In this document: positions 15,545 to 23,816 of the stretch, piece after piece
How the letters are laid out: the number at the start of each line of letters is the position of its first letter
Position numbering within the stretch: position 1 is the stretch's first letter
Assembly (NCBI GenBank): GCA_016722025.1
Contig: JADKGZ010000027.1
Location: 1 to 27,559 of the forward strand
Reading direction: 5' to 3'
Source of the DNA: Acidimicrobiaceae bacterium
Lineage (GTDB): Bacteria; Actinomycetota; Acidimicrobiia; Acidimicrobiales; Ilumatobacteraceae
Length of the DNA stretch: 27,559 bases
Notes under the pieces: generated by a model
Databases searched by the model: none
What the model was told of the DNA's origin: nothing
The model's input: only the letters and a program-made list of their open reading frames with translations
Translations under genes and position numbers: made by a program

Positions 15545-17013
15545 GGCCACTCGACCTCTCCGAACACGGTGCGCAGGCCCATCTTGCCCGGGTTGAGGAT
15601 GCCGCGCGGGTCGAGCGCCTGCTTCACCGACTGCAGCACCGGCATGGCAGCACCCAGCGCTTCGGCCACGAAGCGGGCCCGGTTCAGGCCGACGCCGTGG
15701 TGGTGCGAGAGGTTGCCACCGTGGGCCAGCACGGCCCGCTGGCCGGCATCCCACAACGCGACGTAGGTGGTTTCGATCTCGTCTGCCGGGGGAGTGGCTG
15801 CGAACGTGAAGTACAGGCAGGCGCCGTCGAGGTAGCTGTGCGAGAGGTGGCACGTCGCCGCGCGAGCGTGCGGCACAGCCATCATCGCCGCCGGCACCCC
15901 GGCAAAGATGGCGGGCAGCGCCGACCACGGCGCAGCGATCTCCAGCGTGTCGACCACGAACCCCTTGCGAGTGAGGGCCTGCAGTGCGCTGGTGTCGTTG
16001 CGGTGGTGCATCCACTTCTCCACCAGCTCGGTGGGCAGCACCGTGGCCGCCGCGCACTCCAGCGCCACCACCTGCATCGTGGCCGCCACCAGCAGCTCGT
16101 CGCCTTCGTCGAGCACCAACAGCACGCAGTAGCTGCCGTCGCCGCCCTGGCCGCGCTGGCTCTCGACAGCGTCGTACAGGCGCAGCACAGCGGGCGTGGC
16201 ACCTCGTCGCAGGATGCGGCGACAGGCTTCGAGGCCGGCTTCGAACGTGGGGAACGCGTATGCCGCGCGTTGCTCGGTGGGAGGCACCGGGTGGGCCTTG
16301 AGCCACACGCGAGTGATGATGCCGAGCGTGCCCTCGCTGCCGACGAAGAGCTGTGTGAGGTCGGGGCCTTGGGCGCCGGCGGGGAAGCCGCCCGTGCGCA
16401 CGATGCTGCCGTTGGCCAGCACCACCTCCAAGCCGACCACCATCTGCTCGATCTTGCCGTAGCGAGTGCTGTACTGGCCGGCGCCGCGACATGCGACCCA
16501 GCCGCCCACCGTGGCGATGTCGAAGCTCTGCGGGAAGTGGCCGATGGTGAGGCCGTGGCCGGCGCGCAGCTCGGTCTCCAGCTCTGGGCCGAACGTGCCC
16601 GGCAGCACCTCGACCACGCCCGAGGTCGTGTCGACGGCCACGATGCCCTGCATCGCGGTGAGATCCAGCAGCACGCCACCGAACAGCGGGATCGACGCGC
16701 CGAGCACACCGCTGCGACCACCGGCGGCGGTGATGGGCACGCCGGCGTCGTTGCACATCGCGACGACGGCTGCCACCTGCGCGGTGTCGGTGGGGCGCGC
16801 CACGAGGGCGGCCCGCTGCAGCACCTGCCCGGCCAGCGACCAATGCATGGCCAGTGGCCACCAGTCGCGGCTGGCCTCCGCCGTGGCGGCCACATCGGTG
16901 GTGGTGGCGCAGATGGCGCCGATGCGCTCGCCGAAACCAGGTGGCAGCGCAGCGACGGCCCCGAGCCGGGCGACCGCACCGGTGAGCTCGATGGGAGACG
17001 TGGGCTGGGTCAT
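15541..17013 (-). CDS. FAD-linked oxidase, alkyldihydroxyacetonephosphate synthase-like
   Basis: A 490-aa VAO/PCMH-type flavoprotein. The FAD-binding domain has PITAAGGRSGVLGAS (about 93-107) and TVGGWVACRGAGQ (about 168-180) followed by YGKIEQMVVGLEVVLANG, closely similar to the TVGGWV and YGNIEDLVV segments of alkyl-DHAP synthase. The C-terminal SHHHGVG (436-442) is the alkyl-DHAP synthase triple-His motif, and DPRGILNPGKMG (468-479) is the common VAO ending. Alkyl-DHAP synthase exchanges the acyl group of acyl-DHAP for a fatty alcohol, the first step of ether-lipid synthesis; bacterial homologues are often annotated only as FAD-linked oxidases. ATG 17013 overlaps the glpD stop. In Mycobacterium tuberculosis a similar flavoprotein (Rv2251) lies near glpD1. 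Activity not proven. Confidence 0.87.
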   Translation of the reverse strand: MTQPTSPIELTGAVARLGAVAALPPGFGERIGAICATTTDVAATAEASRDWWPLAMHWSLAGQVLQRAALVARPTDTAQVAAVVAMCNDAGVPITAAGGRSGVLGASIPLFGGVLLDLTAMQGIVAVDTTSGVVEVLPGTFGPELETELRAGHGLTIGHFPQSFDIATVGGWVACRGAGQYSTRYGKIEQMVVGLEVVLANGSIVRTGGFPAGAQGPDLTQLFVGSEGTLGIITRVWLKAHPVPPTEQRAAYAFPTFEAGLEACRRILRRGATPAVLRLYDAVESQRGQGGDGSYCVLLVLDEGDELLVAATMQVVALECAAATVLPTELVEKWMHHRNDTSALQALTRKGFVVDTLEIAAPWSALPAIFAGVPAAMMAVPHARAATCHLSHSYLDGACLYFTFAATPPADEIETTYVALWDAGQRAVLAHGGNLSHHHGVGLNRARFVAEALGAAMPVLQSVKQALDPRGILNPGKMGLRTVFGEVEWP

Positions 17014-18665
17014 GTCGCGGCCTCCGCGGGTGCGACGTGGCTGGTGTGCGCGGCGGCATCCTCCGCGGCGCACAGCGCCAGGAAGTGGGTGATCTGCCGT
17101 TGCGTCTCCGCAGCATCCCAGCCCAGCTCCGGCGCCAGCAACGCTGCCACCGCCGGTGCCGCGGCCACGGTGGCCGCTCGGTCGAGCAAACGGGCGCGAG
17201 TGCGCCGGGTGAGCACGTCGTCGAGGGTGATGGCCATCTCGGCGCGCACCGCGTACACGGCTTCGGCGCGCAGGTACGGCAACCCGGGCACCAGTGGCCG
17301 GCCGAGGTGGGCATCGGTGGCGACGAGTCGTTGCACTTCGCCTGCCAGCGCGCCGTAGCGACCGTCGAGATGCGCGGCAGCGCTGCCGGCGGGCTGGGCG
17401 CGGAAGCCCTTCGCGCCCAGCAGCGGCAGGTTGCGGGTGCGGCACCGGGCCTTCACGCCCAGGCGAACGACGACGGCGTCGATGGTGTCGTGTGCCATCT
17501 CGCGGTACGTGGTCAGCTTCCCGCCGGTGATGCTGACGAGGCCGTCGGGGCTGATGTGCAGCGAGTGGTGGCGCGACAGATCTGCCGTGCGCCCCGACGC
17601 GCCGGCCTTCACCAGCGGGCGCAGACCTGCCCACACGCCGGTGATGTCGGCAGCGGTGACCCCGGTGCTGACGCTGGCGTTCAAGGCCCGCAACACGTAG
17701 TCGATGTCGTCCTTGGTGCACTGCGGATCGGTGAGCGGGCCGTCGTAGTCGGTGTCGGTGGTACCGACGTAGGTGTGCTCGAAGGTGCCGTCGGGGAGCG
17801 CGCCCCACGGCACGACGAACAGGCTGCGCTTGTCCTTGGGCACCGGGATGACCACGGCGATGTCGTTGCGCACCTTCTCCCACGGCACGGTGACGTGCAC
17901 GCCCTTGGCCGGGCGAATGGAATCGGGGTGGGTGCCCTCATCGAGCGCGCGCACGTCGTCGGCCCACACGCCGGCGGCGTTGACCACCACCTTGGCCCGC
18001 ACCGGGAACCGGCGGCCGTCGGCCTCGACGATGGCACCGTCGACGACGCCGTCGGCACCCTTGGTGAGCTGCACCAGCGTGCATCGATTGGCGACCGCTG
18101 CACCGTGTGCCGCTGCCGTGCGCGCGATGGTGAGGACCAACCGAGCGTCGTCGGCGGCGGCGTCGTAGTAGAGGTAGGCCGAGGCGAGGCGTTGCTCGTG
18201 CATGGTGGGCATGTGAGCCAGCGCCGCAGGGGCACGCAGACGCTTGTGGAACTTGCCGATGCGCCACCCGCCGGTGAGGTCGTACATCCACATCAGCGAG
18301 CCCATCGCGCGGGCGATCTTGCGCGACACCACGCCGTCCTTGGTGAGGATGGGGATCATGAACGGCATCACCTGCACCAGGTGCGGCGCGTTCTTGCGCA
18401 GCCGCTGGCGTTCGCGCAGTGCCTCGTACACCAGCCGGGGGTCGTCCTTCAGGTAGCGCAGCCCGCCGTGCACCAGCTTCGAGCTCTTCGACGAGGTGCC
18501 CGACGCCAGATCGTCGCGCTCGATCAACGCCGTGCGCAGGCCGCGGGTGGTGGCGTCGAGTGCGGCGCCGGCGCCGGTGATGCCACCACCGACGATGAGC
18601 ACGTCGAACGATTCCTGCTCGAGCCGGCGCACCATGAGGTCGCGTTGGAACGTCGTGTCGGGCAC
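17010..18665 (-). CDS. glpD: FAD-dependent glycerol-3-phosphate dehydrogenase (second paralogue)
   Basis: A 551-aa canonical GlpD: sn-glycerol-3-phosphate to DHAP, electrons to quinones, membrane-associated. The FAD motif VGGGITGAG is at 25-33, then SGTSSKSSKLVHGGLRYL (about 56-73), VVNAAGVWADDV, the YVGTTDTDYDG block and SITGGKLTTYREMA, followed by the helical DAO C-terminal domain with AVRAEMAITLDDVLTRR. The start is GTG 18665 (MPDTTFQRD); Met11 is an alternative. First gene of the overlapping four-gene operon: its TGA shares bases with the ATG of the flavoprotein. It is divergent from the PerR-like gene across 112 bp. It is much closer to standard GlpD than the paralogue at 706-2319. Confidence 0.95.
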   Translation of the reverse strand: MPDTTFQRDLMVRRLEQESFDVLIVGGGITGAGAALDATTRGLRTALIERDDLASGTSSKSSKLVHGGLRYLKDDPRLVYEALRERQRLRKNAPHLVQVMPFMIPILTKDGVVSRKIARAMGSLMWMYDLTGGWRIGKFHKRLRAPAALAHMPTMHEQRLASAYLYYDAAADDARLVLTIARTAAAHGAAVANRCTLVQLTKGADGVVDGAIVEADGRRFPVRAKVVVNAAGVWADDVRALDEGTHPDSIRPAKGVHVTVPWEKVRNDIAVVIPVPKDKRSLFVVPWGALPDGTFEHTYVGTTDTDYDGPLTDPQCTKDDIDYVLRALNASVSTGVTAADITGVWAGLRPLVKAGASGRTADLSRHHSLHISPDGLVSITGGKLTTYREMAHDTIDAVVVRLGVKARCRTRNLPLLGAKGFRAQPAGSAAAHLDGRYGALAGEVQRLVATDAHLGRPLVPGLPYLRAEAVYAVRAEMAITLDDVLTRRTRARLLDRAATVAAAPAVAALLAPELGWDAAETQRQITHFLALCAAEDAAAHTSHVAPAEAAT

Positions 18666-18712
18666 CGGAGCATCCTACGGAAGCGGGCACACGCCGTCGG
18701 CACCGATCGTTC

Positions 18713-18737
18713 GCATCGCAACAGATGCTAATTCGCA
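18713..18737. promoter_or_regulatory. candidate operator in the glpD/perR divergent region
   Basis: Two overlapping symmetrical elements sit in the 112-bp gap between the divergent glpD and PerR-like genes: the inverted repeat GCATC-6-GATGC (18713-18728) and an imperfect palindrome TGCTAATTCGCA (18726-18737, 10 of 12 positions symmetric). TTCGCA also occurs as a direct repeat (18710-18715, 18732-18737). It is less AT-rich than the classical PerR box, so assignment to the PerR-like regulator is a guess from position. Confidence 0.3.
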
Positions 18738-18777
18738 CGACTTGCAGATCACGGGGCCGCGCGGATATCGTGAAGTC

Positions 18778-19212
18778 GTGCGTTCACCTGCCGAACTCAG
18801 CACCGCCTTTCGGGAGCGTGGGCTCAAGGTCACCCCACAGCGACAACTGCTCTTCCGGGTGCTGCACGGCAACATGACCCACCCCACCGCGGAAGCGCTT
18901 TTTGCCACGGCAAGCGAGCTGATGCCGGGCATCTCGCTGCGCACGGTGTACCAAACGCTCAACGATCTGGCCGCCATGGGCGAGTTGCAGGTGCTGCACT
19001 TCGCCAGTGGCTCCACCCGCTTCGACCCCAACGTGGTCGACCACCACCACGCTCAATGCGATCGTTGCGGCGATTTGCGCGACGTCTACGTGCAGCGTCT
19101 CGACGAGCTGCAGGTGCACGGCTTCGACGGCTTCGCATCGCGACGCGCCAGCATCGTCTTCGGTGGCCTGTGCCCGGCGTGCCAATCGATCTCCGACAAC
19201 AACCCAACCTGA
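18778..19212 (+). CDS. perR: Fur-family peroxide-sensing repressor, PerR-like
   Basis: A 144-aa metal-dependent winged-helix repressor. GTG 18778 gives RSPAELSTAFRERGLKVTPQRQLL, the standard start of the DNA-binding domain. The structural zinc site is C94-x2-C97 (QCDRC) and C132-x2-C135 (CPAC). The regulatory metal ligands of Bacillus PerR (H37, D85, H91, H93, D104) line up with H35, D83, H89, H91 and D102 at a constant offset of two. Asp at the last position, rather than Glu, is the known mark of peroxide-sensing PerR over iron-sensing Fur. The next gene, rubrerythrin, starts 28 bp downstream, which supports this role. Likely controls itself and this operon, perhaps also the divergent glpD. 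Zinc- or iron-sensing Fur remains possible. Confidence 0.85.
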   Translation: MRSPAELSTAFRERGLKVTPQRQLLFRVLHGNMTHPTAEALFATASELMPGISLRTVYQTLNDLAAMGELQVLHFASGSTRFDPNVVDHHHAQCDRCGDLRDVYVQRLDELQVHGFDGFASRRASIVFGGLCPACQSISDNNPT

Positions 19213-19240
19213 ACACCCAACCTATGACAAGGAGCACACC

Positions 19241-19654
<414 letters not shown>

Positions 19655-19673
19655 GTCTCTCGCTCGCTGCGCT

Positions 19674-19754
19674 CGCTCCGTTCCTCAGAAGGGGTTCGGA
19701 GCGCCTGCGGCGCACTCAATTGCTGTCGGCCTCACGGGAACCGTGTCGGCCGAC
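19674..19754. repeat. cluster of nested inverted repeats (REP-like)
   Basis: Three adjacent dyads follow the rubrerythrin stop: CGCTCCG/CGGAGCG (19674-19680 with 19697-19703), GCGCC-TGC-GGCGC (19701-19713), and a two-stage hairpin GTCGGCC/GGCCGAC (19725-19731 with 19748-19754) enclosing CACGG-GAA-CCGTG (19733-19745). Such clusters resemble REP/BIME-type intergenic elements and can stabilise or terminate upstream mRNA. Whether the unit recurs in the genome cannot be told from this window. Confidence 0.55.
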
Positions 19755-19755
19755 C

Positions 19756-19780
19756 GTGGAGGGGGCTCGCCCCCCTCCAC
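19756..19780 (+). terminator. perfect 10-bp GC hairpin, possible attenuator or terminator
   Basis: GTGGAGGGGG pairs with CCCCCTCCAC around a CTCGC loop. There is no following T tract, as is common for high-GC actinobacterial terminators. It lies 39 bp before the start of the Fe-S protein gene, so it may separate rubrerythrin levels from those of the downstream genes rather than end the operon. Confidence 0.45.
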
Positions 19781-19818
19781 ACCACCCCTGCTCCTCCGAC
19801 ACCACCTGGCTGGCTCCC

Positions 19819-21135
19819 ATGACGACGATTTACGACCCGAAGCATCCTTTGTATGTCGACGAGGCTGATGTTCGTGCGGAGCTCACTCGGGTGTACGACC
19901 TGTGTCACGGGTGCCGGCTGTGCTTCAAGTACTGCACGTCGTTCCCCACGCTGTTCGAGATGATCGATCAGCACGACGACCAAGACGCCGGCCGGCTCAC
20001 CCCTGCGCAGCAGGACCAGGTCGTCGACGAGTGCTTCCAGTGCAAGCTCTGCTACGTCAACTGCCCCTACATCCCCGAGCTGCACGAGTGGGCGCTCGAC
20101 TTCCCCCGGCTGATGCTGCGCACCGATGCGATGCGGCACGCCAACAAGCAGGTCTCGCTGCGCGACCGCGCCACCGACGCCGTGATGGGGCACACCGATC
20201 TGATGGGCAAGGCCGCCACGCTGGCCGCGCCAGTGGCCAACAAGATGGTGGGCGCGAAGCCCGGCGGCGTCGTCCGCAAGGCGATGCAAGCGGCCACCGG
20301 CGTCTCCGCCGTGCGCATGCTGCCGCCGTATGCCCGGCAGCGCTTCAGCACCTGGTTCAAGAAGCGCCCCAAGGTGCGCATCGCCAAGCGGCAGGGCCGA
20401 GTCGCCATCTTCCCCACCTGCCTCGTCGAGTACCAGCAGCCGCAGATCGGTCACGATCTGGTGAAGGTGTACGAACGCAACGGCATCGAGTGCTCGCTCG
20501 CCGAGGGTGCCAGCTGCTGTGGCGCCCCATGGCTGCACAGCGGCGACGTCAAGGAGTTCACGAAGGTCGCCGAGAAGAACGTGGCCGCGCTCGCGAAGAG
20601 CGTGCGCAAGGGTCACGACATCGTGGTGCCGCAACCCACGTGCGGCTACATCCTGAAGAAGGACTACATCGACTACGTCGGCGGCGACGATGCCCGCCTC
20701 GTGGCCGAGCACACCTACGACGCCGCCGAGTACCTGATCAAAGTGCACAAGGGCGAAGGCACCGCGCTCGACACCGACTTCACCGGCTTCGTGCCCAGCA
20801 CCGTCACCTATCACACGCCGTGTCACCTGAAAGCGCAGAACATCGGGCTGAAGAGCCGCGACCTGATCAAGCTCACCGGCGCCAAGGTGAAGCTCGTGCA
20901 GCAGTGCAGCGGCATCGACGGCATGTGGGGCCTGCGGGCCGAGAACACCGACATCAGCATCCCAATCGCGAAGAAGCTGGCCGACGAGATCCGCAAGGCC
21001 GACAGCGAGGTCGTGGCCGGCGACTGCCACCTGGCCAACACCGCGATCAACGAACAGACCGGCGCGCTGCCGCTGCACCCGCTGCAGCTCGTGGCCCGCG
21101 CATACGGCATCCCCGAGGAGGGTGACGCACGATGA
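19819..21135 (+). CDS. two-[4Fe-4S] CCG-domain protein of rubrerythrin clusters (HdrD/GlpC-like)
   Basis: A 438-aa iron-sulfur oxidoreductase. Two ferredoxin-type clusters are encoded by C29-x2-C32-x2-C35-x3-C39 and C72-x2-C75-x2-C78-x3-C82. The C-terminal half has two CCG-type cysteine-rich domains: PTCLVEYQQ, SCCGAPWL and PTCGYIL, then TPCHLKAQ, QQCSGIDGMWG and GDCHLAN. The second lacks a clean CCG (it reads CSG). The architecture is that of HdrD, GlpC and LutA electron-transfer subunits. In many genomes such a protein stands beside rubrerythrin and a DUF3501 gene and has been catalogued as an Fe-S oxidoreductase-like protein of rubrerythrin clusters. ATG 19819 begins MTTIYDPKH. The stop overlaps the DUF3501 start by 4 bp. 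It probably delivers electrons to rubrerythrin, which is inference. Confidence 0.9.
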   Translation: MTTIYDPKHPLYVDEADVRAELTRVYDLCHGCRLCFKYCTSFPTLFEMIDQHDDQDAGRLTPAQQDQVVDECFQCKLCYVNCPYIPELHEWALDFPRLMLRTDAMRHANKQVSLRDRATDAVMGHTDLMGKAATLAAPVANKMVGAKPGGVVRKAMQAATGVSAVRMLPPYARQRFSTWFKKRPKVRIAKRQGRVAIFPTCLVEYQQPQIGHDLVKVYERNGIECSLAEGASCCGAPWLHSGDVKEFTKVAEKNVAALAKSVRKGHDIVVPQPTCGYILKKDYIDYVGGDDARLVAEHTYDAAEYLIKVHKGEGTALDTDFTGFVPSTVTYHTPCHLKAQNIGLKSRDLIKLTGAKVKLVQQCSGIDGMWGLRAENTDISIPIAKKLADEIRKADSEVVAGDCHLANTAINEQTGALPLHPLQLVARAYGIPEEGDAR

Positions 21136-21731
21136 CCACCGAACTGAGTTCGCGCAAGCTCACCCTCGACGACATCGCCGACGCGCGGGCGTACGAGCGC
21201 GAACGCACCGAGCTGCGCGCTCGCGTCATCGACCTGAAGAGCCGTCGGCGAGTGTCGCTGGGCACGGTGGTCACGCTGATGTTCGAGAACCGCGACACGA
21301 TGCGCTACCAGATCCAGGAGATGGCCCGCGTCGAGCGCACGTTCACCGATCAGGGCATCCAGGAAGAGCTCGACGTGTACAACCCGCTCATCCCCGAGCC
21401 GGGCCAGCTGTGCGCCACCTTGTTCATCGAGCTCACCTCCGACGACCAGATGCGAGAGTGGCTCTCCAAGTTGGTGGGCATCGAGCATTCGGTGGTGTTC
21501 CACCTGCCCGACGGCGACACCGTGCGCTGCGTGGTCGACCCGCAACACGCCGCTCAGCTCACGCGCGAGCACGTCACCCCGGCCGTGCACTACATCACCT
21601 TCCAGTTCACGCCTGCTCAGGTGGCAGCGTTCGTCGACGGGGTGGTGCTGGCCATCGACCACCCGGAGTACCTGGAGTCGGTCGAGCTGCTGCCATCCAC
21701 CATCAGCGAGCTGCGCGCCGACCTCACCTAG
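21132..21731 (+). CDS. DUF3501 family protein
   Basis: A 199-aa soluble protein of unknown function. The start KLTLDDIADARAYERER and the following RRRVSLGTVVTLMFENRDTMRYQIQEMARVER block (two adjacent parts) are characteristic of DUF3501. No metal-binding cysteine, membrane helix or signal peptide is present. ATG 21132 overlaps the Fe-S protein stop (ATGA), so the two are translationally coupled. The stop codon lies inside a perfect palindrome CACCTAGGTG (21725-21734). DUF3501 is repeatedly found with rubrerythrin and the CCG Fe-S protein, so it likely belongs to the same peroxide-detoxifying machinery. Confidence 0.88.
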   Translation: MTTELSSRKLTLDDIADARAYERERTELRARVIDLKSRRRVSLGTVVTLMFENRDTMRYQIQEMARVERTFTDQGIQEELDVYNPLIPEPGQLCATLFIELTSDDQMREWLSKLVGIEHSVVFHLPDGDTVRCVVDPQHAAQLTREHVTPAVHYITFQFTPAQVAAFVDGVVLAIDHPEYLESVELLPSTISELRADLT

Positions 21732-21858
21732 GTGCCGCAACCGGCCAGGTGCCGGGCGCGATCGCGCAGAAAAGACACAAAGAGGGTCTGGCGCCACCCC
21801 CTGCAGTCAACCTAGATTCAGAGCCGCTGCGGGGGGTCCACCCCGTCGGTCACTGACA

Positions 21859-22113
21859 ATGGGGGACATGTTCGTGTCGGCCAAAGAGATCGTGTGGCGA
21901 CAGCTAGGGGCATGCAGGGGCCTTGAGCCCAGCATCTTCTACCCGGACGACGACGACGAAGCACTCGAGGCGAAGGCCGTGTGCGCCGACTGTGGCGTGC
22001 GTGTGGCCTGCTTGGAATATTCGCTGCAAGTGCGGGAGAAGGCCGGCGTGTGGGGCGGCGCCACCGAGCGCGAACGCCGGCGGATGATCCGCCAGCGGCG
22101 CCGCACGGCATAG
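21859..22113 (+). CDS. whiB: WhiB-family [4Fe-4S] regulator (WhmD/WhiB2-like)
   Basis: An 84-aa actinobacterial transcription factor. The four cluster ligands are C19, C42, C45 and C51 (C-x22-C-x2-C-x5-C), followed by the GVWGG turn (63-67) and a basic C-terminus RERRRMIRQRRR for DNA contact. The spacing and the CLEYSL/GVWGG sequence resemble WhmD/WhiB2, a regulator of septation, more than WhiB1, by eye. ATG 21859 is followed by a second in-frame ATG at 21868; neither has a well-placed ribosome-binding site. Upstream is a 127-bp gap with a palindrome GCGCGATCGCGC (21756-21767), an A-rich patch, and TAGATT (21813-21818) as a possible -10 box without a good -35. Confidence 0.93.
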   Translation: MGDMFVSAKEIVWRQLGACRGLEPSIFYPDDDDEALEAKAVCADCGVRVACLEYSLQVREKAGVWGGATERERRRMIRQRRRTA

Positions 22114-22121
22114 GGCCTCCT

Positions 22122-22634
22122 GTGCTCGGGCCCCGCGAGCCGATCGGCGGGCTGACGAGCGCTCAGGCAGCGCTGGCCGACAGCCGGGCGAGCTGTCTCC
22201 TCGCCGCAGGTGCGGTGCTCGACGAGCGCACTCGGGCAACCACGGGTGGTGTCGTCTCGATTCGGCAGCTTCCTGCGGCTGCGAAGCAGGCCGGCACCGC
22301 AGCGCCCGACTGGCGCGCCGAGCGCGACATGGTGCGCGCGGCGGGCTTCGGCCGGCTGGCGACGTCGGGGGTGCTGGGCGACTGGGATTGCATGGTCGGC
22401 GCAGCTGATGAAGCCGCGCGTCGGCTGCACGAAACCATCGATCTCCGCGCGGTGTCGCGCCACGCATTGGCGTGGTGCCTGGCCGATCGGCCCGACGACC
22501 ATGTGATGGCCGCGATCCTTCGCGTCAGTCGCGACATCATGATCGACGACGTGCACACCGAGACGCCCGAGCGCCCCTACTACCGCCGCACGCTCGACCA
22601 CTGGGCGAGCGTGCTCGCAGCACCCACCGGCTGA
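22122..22634 (+). CDS. conserved-looking hypothetical protein, function unknown
   Basis: A 170-aa soluble protein that I do not recognise. I infer a real gene from its strong GC3 codon pattern and lack of a better frame on either strand. GTG 22122 lies 8 bp after the whiB stop. The product is Ala/Arg-rich and mainly helical, with blocks DWRAERDMVRAAGFGRLA, DWDCMVGAADEAARRLHE and SRHALAWCLADRPDDHVM, and no signal peptide or membrane span. The reading frame is open further upstream over whiB, so the start is uncertain. It may be cotranscribed with whiB. Confidence 0.6.
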   Translation: MLGPREPIGGLTSAQAALADSRASCLLAAGAVLDERTRATTGGVVSIRQLPAAAKQAGTAAPDWRAERDMVRAAGFGRLATSGVLGDWDCMVGAADEAARRLHETIDLRAVSRHALAWCLADRPDDHVMAAILRVSRDIMIDDVHTETPERPYYRRTLDHWASVLAAPTG

Positions 22635-22639
22635 CACGT

Positions 22640-22687
22640 CGACCCAGCTGCACGACGACCCAGCTGCGCGACGACCCGCCGCAGGGG
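22640..22687 (+). repeat. three imperfect 16-bp tandem repeats
   Basis: Units starting CGACCCAGCTG at 22640 and 22656 and CGACCCGCCGC at 22672 recur at an exact 16-bp period just after the unknown gene and about 70 bp before trpD. The first two match over 11 bases at their start; the third is diverged. Role unknown; it could be a regulatory array or a polymerase slippage product. Confidence 0.55.
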
Positions 22688-22759
22688 GCACCAGCCCTTC
22701 GCCGCGTGAGCGGGATTCGGGGGCCTCCCGGTGCACCGCCGCCAGTAGCCTCGGCGCCC

Positions 22760-23816
22760 ATGAGTCGAATCGATGAACTGGGGGTTGGCCGGCGCTGCTC
22801 ACCGAGCTGCTCGAACGCCGCGACCTTCCCGCCGCGCACGCCCGGGTCGCGATGGCCACCATCCTCGCCGGTGAGGCCACTGCTGCCCAGCTGATCGGCT
22901 TCGTGGTGGCACTGCGCGCCAAGGGTGAGACGCCCGAGGAGATCTCCGGGTTGCTCGATGCAGTGTTGGAGGCCGCCACGCTGGTGCCGTTGTCGCCGGC
23001 ACTGCAGGCCACGGCTGTCGACATCGTGGGCACCGGCGGCGACCGCAGCCACAGCATCAACGTCAGCACGATGGCTGCCATCGTCACTGCCGGCGCCGGG
23101 GTGCCGGTGTGCAAGCACGGTGCGCGTGCGGCCAGCTCGCAGTGCGGCACCGCCGACGTGCTGGGCTGGGGGTCGCGGTCGAGCTGCCGCCGGCGGGGGT
23201 GCTGCGCTGCGTGGAAGATGCCGGCATCGGGTTCTGCCTCGCGCCGCGCTACCACCCGGCGTTCCGGTTTGCTGCTCCCAGCCGGCGCGAGATCGGCATC
23301 CCCACGGTGTTCAACATGCTCGGGCCGATGGCCAACCCTGGGCGCGTGAAGCGGCAGCTGATCGGCGTTGCCAACCCCGCTGTCGCCGAACGCATGCTCG
23401 CCTCGCTGCGCCTGCACGGCTCGCACCGCGCCTGGGTGGTGCACGGCAACGGCCTCGACGAGCTCACCACCACCGGCCCGTCCACGGTGCTCGCGCTCGA
23501 CGACGACAATGTGCGCAGCTTCACGGTCGATCCGATTGCGCCCGGGCTCGCCCCGGCGATCATGGACGAGCTCGTCGGCGGGACGCCGGCTGTCAATGCC
23601 GCAGTGGTGCATCGCGTGCTGGGTGGCGAGCACGGGGCGCACCGCAACATCGTCGTCCTCAACGCCGCGGCCGCGCTCGTGGTCGCGGGTGTGTGCGACT
23701 CCATCGAAGCGGGCCTGGTGGTGGCGGCCGACTCGATCGATTCCGGTCAGGCTGCTGCCACACTTGCTCGTTTCGTCGAGGTCTCGCAGCAGGCCGCAGA
23801 GGAGCTCGGTCACTGA
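22760..23816 (+). CDS. trpD: anthranilate phosphoribosyltransferase, two frameshifts as sequenced
   Basis: Transfers the phosphoribosyl group of PRPP to anthranilate in tryptophan synthesis; about 353 aa when repaired. Conserved blocks are the N-terminal WPALLTELLERRDL, the PRPP motif DIVGTGGDRSHSINVST, KHGARAASSQCGTADVL, FCLAPRYHPAF and the GIPTVFNMLGPMANP segment. The frame breaks twice. First at 22780-22785, where five Gs (CTGGGGGTTGG) would need six to read LGGWPALL. Second at about 23163-23168, between TADVL and LGVAVELPPAGV, where one base (or four, to restore the usual VLEALGV) is missing. No in-frame stop substitutions are seen elsewhere. ATG 22760 has no clear ribosome-binding site. 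Its stop overlaps thrB (TGATG). Confidence 0.9.

Noticed and set aside
19732..21078. Long minus-strand open frame opposite the Fe-S protein gene
   Set aside because: Antisense to a protein with eight ferredoxin-type cysteines; low-complexity translation.
22640..22687. CRISPR array
   Set aside because: Only three contiguous 16-bp units with no spacers and no cas genes.
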